Positions 1-7,883 of a stretch of 15,664 nt of DNA are shown here, piece by piece. The DNA is from Rhodocyclales bacterium (GTDB lineage Bacteria; Pseudomonadota; Gammaproteobacteria; Burkholderiales; Rhodocyclaceae). Numbering within the stretch: the stretch's first letter is position 1; each line of letters opens with the position of its first letter. The position numbers were made by a program, and so were the translations under genes. The notes under the pieces were generated by a model that saw nothing but the letters and a program-made list of their open reading frames with translations, ran no database searches and had not been told where the DNA came from. The stretch spans positions 1 through 15,664 of the forward strand of contig JAIOPW010000115.1 of the NCBI GenBank assembly GCA_021413665.1, read 5' to 3'.

Positions 1-963
1 CTGCTGGCGACTCCCGCCATTCGCGCACTTGCCGCCGCGTGGCCGGAGGCAAGCCTGGATGTGCTGGGCCATCCCAACCGGGTCGAGGTGCTCGAGCACC
101 TCCCCTTCGTCCGCCGGGTCGGTTCCATCAGCAAGAAATCGGCTTCCTTCCGCGGTTGGCTCGACCTCATGGCGAAGCCCTACGACCTGGCGGTCGTCTA
201 TGGCTTCGACCGGTCGCTGGTGGCCTATGCCTTGCGGGTGGCGCACCATGTCACGGCCTTCCGGCAACGCAGTGACAGGCTTAACCGCCAGATCGGAACC
301 CTGGTCGAACCGCCCGCGCTCCAGAGCGACCACTCGGTGCGGCTGGCGCTGGCGCTGCCGGCAGCGCTGGGAGTGGCGCCGGCGGGGTTGCGGGTGTCCT
401 ATGTCGTCAGCGCCGCCGAGCGCATTCAGGCCGACAGGACACTGGCCCGGGATCTGCCCGAGGGCGCCGCGCCCCTGATCGGAGTGCAGGTCGCCAGCTT
501 TCCCACCAAGGCCTATCGCGACTGGCCCATCGCGTCATTCATCGAACTTTGCGAGCGGATCCGCCGGCAATGGCCAACCGCCCATTTCCTCATCTTCGGT
601 GGCAAGGACGAGCATCAGCGCACCGAAGCGCTCAAGGCCACGCTTGGCGACGCTGCCACCCACTATGCGGGCCGTCTCAGCCTGCGCCAGACCGCGGCCC
701 TGATGAGCCGGCTCGACCTTTACATTGGCGTCGATACGGGACCAACCCACCTGATGAGCGCATTCGATATTCCCCTCGTCGGGCTGTACCATGGCATTTC
801 CCGCAGCCAGCTGATCGGTCCACTTCAACATCCGGCGGCATTTCCTGTCGACCATCCGGATGCGGGGCCGGATTGTGCCGCCGAGGCATCCATGGCGGAC
901 ATCACCGTGGAACAAGTCTGGATCACCGTAAGGCAGGCGCTTGCGCGCCGCTCATTTACATGA
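1..963 (+). CDS. LPS heptosyltransferase-type glycosyltransferase, family 9 (5' truncated)
   Basis: The frame is open from the first base, so the N-terminus lies outside the window; about 320 residues are visible. It begins with LLATPAIRAL, which in GT9 enzymes follows an initial strand of roughly 10-20 residues, so only a little is missing. The C-terminal half carries the family signature IGVDTGPTHL followed by DIPLVGLYHG, the ADP-heptose-binding region of WaaC/WaaF/WaaQ-type enzymes, and there is an FGGKDEHQ turn before it. From family knowledge it should transfer a heptose or related sugar to the LPS inner core or an O-unit at the cytoplasmic face of the inner membrane. The precise acceptor cannot be read from sequence. 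Its TGA overlaps the ATG of the downstream methyltransferase (ATGA), which suggests translational coupling. Family assignment is firm; the subtype is not. Confidence 0.85.
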   Translation: MLATPAIRALAAAWPEASLDVLGHPNRVEVLEHLPFVRRVGSISKKSASFRGWLDLMAKPYDLAVVYGFDRSLVAYALRVAHHVTAFRQRSDRLNRQIGTLVEPPALQSDHSVRLALALPAALGVAPAGLRVSYVVSAAERIQADRTLARDLPEGAAPLIGVQVASFPTKAYRDWPIASFIELCERIRRQWPTAHFLIFGGKDEHQRTEALKATLGDAATHYAGRLSLRQTAALMSRLDLYIGVDTGPTHLMSAFDIPLVGLYHGISRSQLIGPLQHPAAFPVDHPDAGPDCAAEASMADITVEQVWITVRQALARRSFT

Positions 964-1775
964 AAACCGCATCTTCAGCCAACAGCGAACCGCGCTTTGC
1001 ATTCGGCAAGAACTGGCAGGACTATTCATCGCTCATCGATGAGGGCCAGATTGGCGAGTCGGTACATCGGCTGAACCAACTGGTGGGTGGAGAATTCATC
1101 CAGGGCAAGTCGTTTCTGGATATCGGCTGCGGGTCGGGCCTGCACAGCCTTGCCGCCCTCAAGCTCGGCGCATCGAGGGTGGACGCCTTCGACTATGACC
1201 CGCTGTCGGTTTCAACGACATTGTCGGTGTTATCCAGATTCTGGGAGGCGGACAATGTCCGCGTGACGCAAGGCGACATTCTGGCCGACCCGACGAGATT
1301 CCCGAAATGCGAAGTTGTTTACTCATGGGGAGTGCTGCATCACACGGGAAACATGCGCCTGGCAATACTCAATGCTTCCCGCCTGGTTCAGCCGGGAGGC
1401 ATTCTGGTCCTTGCTCTGTATGGAAAAACACCCTACTGCGGCATCTGGAAGCGGATCAAGCGATGGTATTGCAATGCCGGCAGCGACTCCAGGCAAGCCG
1501 CCGAACGTTGGTATGCAAGGCTTTTCGGCTGGTATCTGTTGCTGAGAGGCAAACGCCTGAAGGATCATGTCGCCAACTACCGGACAAAGCGCGGCATGGA
1601 CTTCCATCACGATGTTCGCGACTGGCTGGGGGGCTATCCCTATGAGTCGATTTCGTCCACCGAACTTTGCCGGATACTGGAGCCCCTCGGCTTCGAGTGC
1701 ATCAAACAGAACGTGAAGCGCCGTTCGGGACTCTTCGGTTCCGGATGCGATGAGTATGTCTTTCGCTCCCGATGA
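960..1775 (+). CDS. Class I SAM-dependent methyltransferase of the polysaccharide operon
   Basis: The protein has 271 residues. Motif I is DIGCGSG at residues 54-60, an acidic post-strand-2 motif FDYD lies near residues 77-80, and VVYSWGVLHH (about 119-128) corresponds to motif IV in UbiG/Methyltransf_11-type enzymes. LVQPGGILVLALYG matches the strand-5 region. The basic C-terminal half (RIKRWY, RGKRLK, KRRSG) may form an acceptor-specific cap. The start at 960 is chosen because its ATG overlaps the upstream stop; the frame stays open further upstream, but that part is antisense-like and overlaps the GT9 gene. It likely methylates a sugar or a glycan end, inferred from its place between two glycosyltransferases. 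Sampled lines are about 53-60% GC, lower than the roughly 63-78% seen in the next gene, which hints at separate acquisition. The substrate is unknown. Confidence 0.85.
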   Translation: MKTASSANSEPRFAFGKNWQDYSSLIDEGQIGESVHRLNQLVGGEFIQGKSFLDIGCGSGLHSLAALKLGASRVDAFDYDPLSVSTTLSVLSRFWEADNVRVTQGDILADPTRFPKCEVVYSWGVLHHTGNMRLAILNASRLVQPGGILVLALYGKTPYCGIWKRIKRWYCNAGSDSRQAAERWYARLFGWYLLLRGKRLKDHVANYRTKRGMDFHHDVRDWLGGYPYESISSTELCRILEPLGFECIKQNVKRRSGLFGSGCDEYVFRSR

Positions 1776-2854
1776 GGTTCGCCCTGTTCACCACCAACCT
1801 CGCCGGCGGCGGCGCTGAGAAGGCGCTGGCCAAGATCGGCAGCGGGCTTGCAGGGCGCGGCCACGAGGTGGATTTCATCGTCTGCGAGGATGCGGAGTTC
1901 CATGCCGGCAAACACGCGCCGCCCGCCGGCTGCCGCTTCCACGCCCTGACCAAACGCGCCGGCCACGGCTGGCTGGGCAAGCGGCGCCTGGCCTGGAAGC
2001 TGCGACGGCTGCTGGCATCGCACCACCATGACCTGCTGGTGTCGACCCTGCCTTTTGCCGACGAGGTCGCGGTCCTGGCTGGCGTTCCGCGCCATGTCTG
2101 CCGCATCGCCAATACCTTGTCCGCCGAACTCGCGCGACTGCCGGTCGCCAGGATGCAGCACCGTGCCGCCCGCTACCGCGCGCTCTACGGCTCGCGCCGA
2201 CTGGTGGCGGTGTCGCAGGGCGTGGCCGACGACCTGCACTCGCAATTCGGCATTGAGGCGAAGCGGATGCGGGTCATTGCCAATCCCTTCGATTTCGCCG
2301 CGATCCGCACACTGGCCGCCGAGCCTTGTCCGGCGCGACCGGACGAACCCTACCTCCTTCACGTCGGACGTTTCGCGGCGCAAAAGCGCCATGACCTGCT
2401 GCTCGCGGCTTTCGCGCACGCCGGGCTGTCGCAACGGCTGGTGCTGCTGACCCCGCCCGACGCGCGACTCGATGCGCTGATCGCCGGGGCGGGCCTTGAG
2501 CGCCGTGTCACCATCGCCGACTTTCAGGTCAATCCTTACCCATGGATGGCGGGCGCAGACTTGCTGGTGCTGTGCTCCGACCACGAGGGCCTGCCCAACG
2601 TCCTGATCGAAGGGCTGGCATGCGGGACGCGTATTGTCAGCACCGACTGCCTCTCCGGCCCGCGCGAAATCCTGCGCGGCGAACTGGCGCGCGGCCTGGT
2701 TCCGTGCAACGACGCGAACGCCCTGGCACAGGCAATGCGGGATGCATTGGCGGGGCCGCTGCCCGGGGCCGATGCCGTCGCGGCAGCCCTCGCGCCTTAC
2801 AGTGCAGCGCGTGCGCTGGACGCCTGGGAAACCCTGGCGGGAGAGATGGACTGA
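1772..2854 (+). CDS. Glycosyltransferase family 4 (GT-B, retaining)
   Basis: The product has 360 residues. The N-terminal GT-B domain starts directly with FALFTTNLAGGGAEKAL, in which the GGAEK loop contacts the donor or acceptor in GT4 enzymes. The C-terminal domain opens at LLHVGRFAAQKRHDLLL and contains SDHEGLPNVLIEGLACG, giving the E-x7-E nucleotide-sugar-binding motif at Glu272 and Glu280. No signal peptide or membrane segment is seen, so it should act on the cytoplasmic face of the inner membrane on a lipid-linked or core glycan. The EGLPNVLIE style resembles PglJ/PglA-like and O-antigen GT4 enzymes, but donor and linkage cannot be deduced. It overlaps the methyltransferase stop by four bases (ATGA) and has no clear Shine-Dalgarno sequence, so coupling is likely. 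Confidence 0.9.
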   Translation: MRFALFTTNLAGGGAEKALAKIGSGLAGRGHEVDFIVCEDAEFHAGKHAPPAGCRFHALTKRAGHGWLGKRRLAWKLRRLLASHHHDLLVSTLPFADEVAVLAGVPRHVCRIANTLSAELARLPVARMQHRAARYRALYGSRRLVAVSQGVADDLHSQFGIEAKRMRVIANPFDFAAIRTLAAEPCPARPDEPYLLHVGRFAAQKRHDLLLAAFAHAGLSQRLVLLTPPDARLDALIAGAGLERRVTIADFQVNPYPWMAGADLLVLCSDHEGLPNVLIEGLACGTRIVSTDCLSGPREILRGELARGLVPCNDANALAQAMRDALAGPLPGADAVAAALAPYSAARALDAWETLAGEMD

Positions 2855-4701
2855 TGTGCGGCATCCTGCTCGCGATCGGTGACGCCTTCCGCGCCGACTT
2901 CGACGCGGCGCTGGCGACGCTGAAATCGCGTGGCCCCGACGCCAGCGAAGTGCTGGTCCACGGCGACGCCCTGCTCGGTCACGCGCGACTGGCCGTGATC
3001 GACATCGACGGTGGACGCCAGCCGATGACGGCCGCCAACGGCCGGCTGGCGATGGTCTACAACGGCGAGATCTACAATTTCGAGGGCTTGCGCCGGGAAC
3101 TCGAAGCCGCCGGCCACGCCTTCGCCACGCGCTCGGACAGCGAGGTCCTCCTTACCGGCTACCTGCGCTGGGGCGAGTCAGTGGTGGAAAAGCTCGATGG
3201 CATGTTCGCCTTCGCCATCCACGACCTGGGCGACGGCAGCGTCTTTCTCGCCCGCGACCGGCTCGGCATCAAGCCGCTGTTCTGGGGCGAACATGGGGGC
3301 GCGCATGGTGAAAACTTCGTCGCGGCGTCGACACTGGCGCCGTTCTTCGCTTTGCACCCCTTTCCGAAGAAGCTTGACGCCGAAGGACTGCGCGACTACC
3401 TCGCCTTCCAGACACCGCTGGCGCCACGTACGCTGGTGCGCGACATCCATGCCCTGCGGCCGGGCGGCTGCCTGCGCTGGACGCCAGGCAGCGGCGCGGC
3501 GGTGCGCCAATGGTGGACGATCCCCGATGCGACGGAACGCGCGCCCGATCATGAAACGCTCGTCGTCGAGACCGATCGTCTGCTGGCGCAAGCCGTCAAG
3601 GACCAACTCGTCGCCGATGTGCCACTGGGCGCCTTCCTCTCCGGCGGTATCGACAGCAGCCTCGTCGTGCATTACATGGCGCAGGCGGGAGCGCAACCAC
3701 TGAAAACCTTCAGCGTGCGCTTCGCCGAAGCCGGTTTCGACGAAAGCCCGGCCGCGCGCGCCGTCGCCGAACAATACGGTACCGAACACCATGTCCTCGA
3801 TGCGCCGCAACTGACCGCCGAGACACTCGCCGCCGCGCTCGCCGACCTCGACCAGCCGCTGGCCGACCCGGCTTACATCCCGACCTGGGCGCTGTCGCGC
3901 CTGACCCGGCAGCATGTCACCGTCGCACTGTCGGGCGACGGTGGCGACGAACTGTTCGGCGGCTATCCGCGCTTTCTCGACACGGCCGACCAGCATCCCG
4001 ACAGCGCCGCGAAGCGCTTGCTGCGCGCCATGCTGCGGCACGGCCCCGCGCCGGCGAGCCTGACCCGCCGCGCGCTGGCCGGCGCCGACCTGCTGCTCTA
4101 CCGCCGCGTCGAGCTGGGCGATTACCCGGGCAGCCGCAAGGATCTGCGCCGCTATCTGGCGCCCGAGCTGGCCGCCGCCTCCCGGCCGCAAGCCACGCTG
4201 GAGTTGTGGCGCGAGCTTGCGTCCCGACATGGCGGCTACGACCGCGCCGCGCTGTTGCGCGCCGACCTATGGACCTACCTCTCGGAAAACTGCCTGACCA
4301 AGACCGACCGCGCCAGCATGGCCCACGGCCTCGAAGTGCGCGTGCCGCTGCTTGCCAACGCCTTGCAGGACCGGATGCTGCGCCTGCCGGCCAGCGTGCA
4401 TTTCGACGCTGGCGGCGGCAAGGCCGTGTTGCGTGCGCTGGCGCGCCGGCACCTGCCCGAAGCCGTCTGGAACCGCGAGAAGCACGGCTTCTCGGTACCG
4501 CTGCGCGCCAACTTCACGGGACCATGGCGCGACTGGTGCGACGCCCAGGTGGCAGCGACCAGAATGCGCGCGCCCTGGCTCGACGACGGCGCGGTCGCGG
4601 CGCTGTGGCGTGAAGCGCGCAAGGGGCGCGGCAACGTGCGCCTGATGTACACCTTCGCCGTCTTGCTGGCATGGCTTGAATCGCATGCTCTGGACGGGTA
4701 G
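2854..4701 (+). CDS. asnB: Asparagine synthase (glutamine-hydrolysing)-type amidotransferase
   Basis: The protein has 615 residues. It starts MCGILLAIGD, so Cys2 becomes the N-terminal nucleophile of the class II glutaminase domain after Met removal; this fixes the start, which overlaps the upstream TGA by one base and has GGGAGAG about 9 bases before it. Other glutaminase motifs are RGPDAS, YNGEIYNF and SDSEVLL. The synthetase domain has the PPi-loop SGGIDSS from residue 263 and LSGDGGDELFGGYPRF. The family uses glutamine and ATP to amidate a carboxylate. Within an O-antigen operon such proteins (WbpS-like) are usually assigned to amidating uronic acids or aminoacyl-sugar carboxylates rather than making free asparagine. 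That role is inferred here from the flanking glycosyltransferases. All key residues I looked for are present, so it appears catalytically intact. Confidence 0.92.
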   Translation: MCGILLAIGDAFRADFDAALATLKSRGPDASEVLVHGDALLGHARLAVIDIDGGRQPMTAANGRLAMVYNGEIYNFEGLRRELEAAGHAFATRSDSEVLLTGYLRWGESVVEKLDGMFAFAIHDLGDGSVFLARDRLGIKPLFWGEHGGAHGENFVAASTLAPFFALHPFPKKLDAEGLRDYLAFQTPLAPRTLVRDIHALRPGGCLRWTPGSGAAVRQWWTIPDATERAPDHETLVVETDRLLAQAVKDQLVADVPLGAFLSGGIDSSLVVHYMAQAGAQPLKTFSVRFAEAGFDESPAARAVAEQYGTEHHVLDAPQLTAETLAAALADLDQPLADPAYIPTWALSRLTRQHVTVALSGDGGDELFGGYPRFLDTADQHPDSAAKRLLRAMLRHGPAPASLTRRALAGADLLLYRRVELGDYPGSRKDLRRYLAPELAAASRPQATLELWRELASRHGGYDRAALLRADLWTYLSENCLTKTDRASMAHGLEVRVPLLANALQDRMLRLPASVHFDAGGGKAVLRALARRHLPEAVWNREKHGFSVPLRANFTGPWRDWCDAQVAATRMRAPWLDDGAVAALWREARKGRGNVRLMYTFAVLLAWLESHALDG

Positions 4702-4783
4702 CCGGTTTGAGCGGAATGATCCGGTGCGGGCAGCCGCTGATCCGATATGGTAAACAAGGACGCGAGAGCGGCCTGACACAATT

Positions 4784-6931
4784 ATGCAATCCCCCCTGCT
4801 GACAATCGTCATCCCCGCCTGCAACGCGGCACCCTGGCTGCGCCAATGCATTTCTTGCGCCTCCGCGCTGGATCCGGCTGCGGACGAGATCATCGTTGTC
4901 GACGACGCGTCCACCGACGACACCCCGACCATCCTGGCGGAGTTATCCCGGGACTGCCCGGCATTGCGCACGATCCGCCTCGACAAGCGAAGCGGGGCTG
5001 CCGAAGCCAGAAACCGCGGACTGGAAGCTGCTCAGGGCAGGTATCTGGCCTTTGTCGACGCCGACGACTTTTTCTTGCCGGATCGCTTCCGCACTGCCTT
5101 GGCGGTTGCCGAGCAAGACCGGCTGGACCTGGTCTTCCTCAATGCCACCTTCCACTACGAAGGGCGCAAGCCCGAGCATCCGCTGTTCCGCCAACCACAT
5201 CGCGAAGAGGTAATGACTGGTGGTGACTGGCTGAAGTCCCTGCTTACCACCGAAGCCCTCCATCATGCGGTCTGGCTGCATCTGTATCGCACCGAGTGGC
5301 TGCACAATACCGGTTTGCGATTTCCAGCCGGGAATTCCAACGAGGACGTGATCTGGACCACCGAGGTACTGCTGCAAGCCCGGCGTATGCGCTACCTGCC
5401 AGAAACCGGTTACTTCTACCGCGTCTTGCCACGGGTGTTCGACGACGCAACGATACAGGCGCGGCTTGAGTTCGTCATCCGCAGCAGCGTCGCCAACGCG
5501 AAACGGCTGTCCGAACTGGCCGCCGCCGAGTCGGATGCGGATTTGCGCGAACTGCTCACCGCGCAACTGGTCGACGGCGCCCTGCAGATTTTTCACAAGC
5601 TGAAGAAGATGCCGGACCGGCGCAAAGCGCGGAGCGAACTGGCGGGGCTGAGGAAGACCGGATTCCTCAACGGCATGACCATTCCACTCAAGGAGGGAAT
5701 CTTCTGGGCGGCCCTGGCGGTTTACCTGTTCGTGCTGCCGATCGCCGGCACCATCGGCGTGCGCTACCTCGCATTTGTCGTACTCATCGGCGTGACGGTG
5801 GCGGTCCTCATCGAAACCAGGGGGATCCCGCCGCTTCCCTTTGCCGGCTACTGGCTGGCCTATTTCCTGGTGGCACTGGTGTCGGTGTTCTTCGCCGTGG
5901 CCCCGGCGGTATCCCTGAGCGAGCTGCGGGTCGAGGTGATCTATTGCATGGTCATTTTCGTGATCGGCGTTACGTGGGGCGGACGCGCCCTGGGTCTGGA
6001 ACCATTCGCCATCCTGCTGGCTGTGATCAACGGCGCCCTGACGGCGTCAGCGTTCTATTTCGCAAGCCTGGATATGCCACTTTCCGAGGTCATGCGAATT
6101 CCGGGGTTCGCACGCGCCGGAATGGACGGCAACTGGCTGCTGGTGACGGTTTTCCTGAACTCCTGGTTGGGTTGGCGTCTGTGGAACTCCGGTCACAGGG
6201 CAGCGCCCATCCTGCTGACGGTGCTGGTGGTGCTCGATGTATGGGCGATGCTGGCATCGCATAACCGGCAGAATCTGGTCGCCCTCGGCGCGGGCATCGC
6301 GACGGCTGCCGTGTTGCTGCTGCACACGCGCTTTTCCTGGCGCCGTGCGGCGTTCTTCCTCGGCCTGCTGATCGTTGTCGCGGCACTGCTGGTCACGCAG
6401 ATGCAGCGCCGCAGCGATCCCGGGATTGCGCCGCCCCCCGACTCGCTTTCTGTCGCCACTGCGGTGGATCGCGCCGGCGACATCGTCGGCACGGCGACTA
6501 CGTCGGACGTCAGGTGGAAGCTGTGGAAATTCTCGCTGCAAAAGATTATGGAGAACCCCTGGACCGGAGGCGGAATCGGGCGCACCGTATTCGACAAGCT
6601 CTACCCCGAATTCATGCCGGAGAACCCTCAGCTCTGGCATGCCCACAACATGATCCTGAACAGGGGAATCCAGATGGGGATTCCGGGCATGATCGTTTTT
6701 GCCGCGCTTTGGATGGCCCTGGCCGTGGAGGTACTCCGCTACGCCCGATCGCCGAGTTCATCCCGCTACCTCGCGATAGCGGGCCTTGCGGCCATTGTCG
6801 CCATCTTTGCGAAGAACCTGACCGACGATTTCTTTGTGCGAAACTCGGCCTTGTTCTTCTGGTTGTTTACCGGCTATTTAATCGGCTGCCTGCGGACCGG
6901 TCCGGTCCGTGTCTCAACCGGAGAACCGTGA
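4784..6931 (+). CDS. GT2 glycosyltransferase fused to WaaL-type O-antigen ligase
   Basis: One open frame encodes 715 residues with two parts. Residues 1 to about 290 are a GT-A/GT2 glycosyltransferase: LTIVIPACNA at the start, VVDDASTDDTP with Asp40-Asp41, FVDADD with the DXD at Asp92-Asp94, and NEDVIW with Glu187-Asp188. From Met298 the sequence becomes a polytopic membrane protein with about 12 hydrophobic segments. A long predicted periplasmic loop between segments 9 and 10 contains RWKLW (Arg577), NPWTGGGIG and HAHN (His619-His621), characteristic of Wzy_C/O-antigen ligases; SHNRQN with Arg495 is also present. The two functions are normally separate genes. A cytoplasmic N-terminus on the ligase makes the arrangement topologically sensible. 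ATG 5675 could be an internal start for the ligase alone, but no nearby Shine-Dalgarno precedes it. The 82-base upstream gap shows no convincing promoter. Confidence 0.85.
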   Translation: MQSPLLTIVIPACNAAPWLRQCISCASALDPAADEIIVVDDASTDDTPTILAELSRDCPALRTIRLDKRSGAAEARNRGLEAAQGRYLAFVDADDFFLPDRFRTALAVAEQDRLDLVFLNATFHYEGRKPEHPLFRQPHREEVMTGGDWLKSLLTTEALHHAVWLHLYRTEWLHNTGLRFPAGNSNEDVIWTTEVLLQARRMRYLPETGYFYRVLPRVFDDATIQARLEFVIRSSVANAKRLSELAAAESDADLRELLTAQLVDGALQIFHKLKKMPDRRKARSELAGLRKTGFLNGMTIPLKEGIFWAALAVYLFVLPIAGTIGVRYLAFVVLIGVTVAVLIETRGIPPLPFAGYWLAYFLVALVSVFFAVAPAVSLSELRVEVIYCMVIFVIGVTWGGRALGLEPFAILLAVINGALTASAFYFASLDMPLSEVMRIPGFARAGMDGNWLLVTVFLNSWLGWRLWNSGHRAAPILLTVLVVLDVWAMLASHNRQNLVALGAGIATAAVLLLHTRFSWRRAAFFLGLLIVVAALLVTQMQRRSDPGIAPPPDSLSVATAVDRAGDIVGTATTSDVRWKLWKFSLQKIMENPWTGGGIGRTVFDKLYPEFMPENPQLWHAHNMILNRGIQMGIPGMIVFAALWMALAVEVLRYARSPSSSRYLAIAGLAAIVAIFAKNLTDDFFVRNSALFFWLFTGYLIGCLRTGPVRVSTGEP
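6920..6925 (+). promoter_or_regulatory. Ribosome binding site that selects the start at 6933
   Basis: GGAGAA lies 7 bases before ATG 6933. A GTG at 6909 in the same frame would start 24 bases earlier but lacks such a site, so 6933 is preferred. The site sits within the last codons of the upstream fusion gene, which ends at 6931. Confidence 0.6.
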
Positions 6932-6932
6932 G

Positions 6933-7745
6933 ATGGGCATTTCGCGTGGCGCGGTCGGCTTGCTGGCGATGACGCTGGGGGGCGATTTGAAGCGGGGGCG
7001 GGTGGTGACCTTCGGCGTCCAGAAGATCGAGGCGGCGGGCAGCGACATCCGTCACGTCCTGCAAGCACACGGATTCCCCGTCCCGCCGGAATCCGCCGGC
7101 TCCGGCGACGGAGCGGTCGTCAGTCAGAACACCTTGTTTGCGATGCTGGGCTATCGCCGCATCGACAGCATCGACTACTATCCCGACGAAGGACCCAGCC
7201 GCGTCCTTGATCTCAACCTGCCCCTGCCGTCGGATATCGGCCCGGATTTCGACCTGGTGTACGACGGTGGCACCATGGAGCATTGTTTCAACACCGTTCA
7301 GTTGTTGCGCAATGCCGCGTCTTTGACCGCGCCCGGAGGAATGGTGATTCACCATGTGCCGATGAACAACTGGGTGGACCATGGCTTCTACCAGTTTTCG
7401 CCAACCCTGTTTTTCGATTTTTACCAGGCCAGCGGCTTCGTGGACCTCGAAATGAAGATTCATTTCATGGACGGCGACAAGGAAAGCTACATCGCCTACG
7501 ATCCTGCCCGCGATCCACCCCTTCCCTATGCGCTTGGCGGCAAGAAGCGTGTTCTGGCTTTTTTCTCGGCCCGTCGCGGCGCGGAATCCGCCATTCCGAC
7601 CCCGACCTCGCTGATTCAGGGACGCTATCGGTCTACGTTCGGCGGCCAGGATTCCGGCAAGCGCAGCGCCCGAAAGGGGCTGATTCAGCGCCTGTGCGCT
7701 TCCGCGAGGAAGCGCTTTTTCACATGGAATGCCACGCGCCTATGA
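6933..7745 (+). CDS. Methyltransferase-fold protein lacking the usual glycine-rich motif I
   Basis: The product has 270 residues. The recognisable core is FDLVYDGGTMEHCFN (Asp111 to Glu116-His117) followed by LTAPGGMVIHHVPMNNW and GFYQFSPTLFFDFYQASGF. This pattern is found in class I methyltransferase-like proteins of polysaccharide clusters. Strand 1 reads RVVTFGVQKIE instead of a DxGxGxG loop, so cofactor binding is either atypical or lost. The N-terminal part SIDYYPDE could supply the acidic ribose-binding residue. The C-terminal stretch from about residue 215 is basic (KRSARKGLIQR, ARKRFF) and may contact membrane or acceptor. It follows the GT2-ligase stop with one intervening base and has its own GGAGAA site. 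The function is inferred from context only: modification of a glycan or its precursor. Confidence 0.7.
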   Translation: MGISRGAVGLLAMTLGGDLKRGRVVTFGVQKIEAAGSDIRHVLQAHGFPVPPESAGSGDGAVVSQNTLFAMLGYRRIDSIDYYPDEGPSRVLDLNLPLPSDIGPDFDLVYDGGTMEHCFNTVQLLRNAASLTAPGGMVIHHVPMNNWVDHGFYQFSPTLFFDFYQASGFVDLEMKIHFMDGDKESYIAYDPARDPPLPYALGGKKRVLAFFSARRGAESAIPTPTSLIQGRYRSTFGGQDSGKRSARKGLIQRLCASARKRFFTWNATRL

Positions 7746-7833
7746 TCGACGGTCACCATGTTGCCCCCAAAGCGAAGGACGTGCGATGCGATCGGCATCC
7801 ATCTTCGACTCACCCGCGCTGCTTCCGAGTCGC

Positions 7834-7869
7834 GGCTGCCGGGCTGACGGCGGGCCGCGCACCGGAGCC
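7834..7869 (+). repeat. Possible leader hairpin over the GT4 ribosome binding region
   Basis: GGCTGCCGG at 7834-7842 can pair with CCGGAGCC at 7862-7869, with one bulged base. The 3' arm contains the only GGAG upstream of the GT4 start at 7884, so the helix could hide the ribosome binding site. GC richness makes chance pairing plausible. The rest of the 138-base gap (7746-7883) holds only a small GATGC/GCATC hairpin at 7785-7799. Confidence 0.3.
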
Positions 7870-7883
7870 TTGAACTGAGCCCA

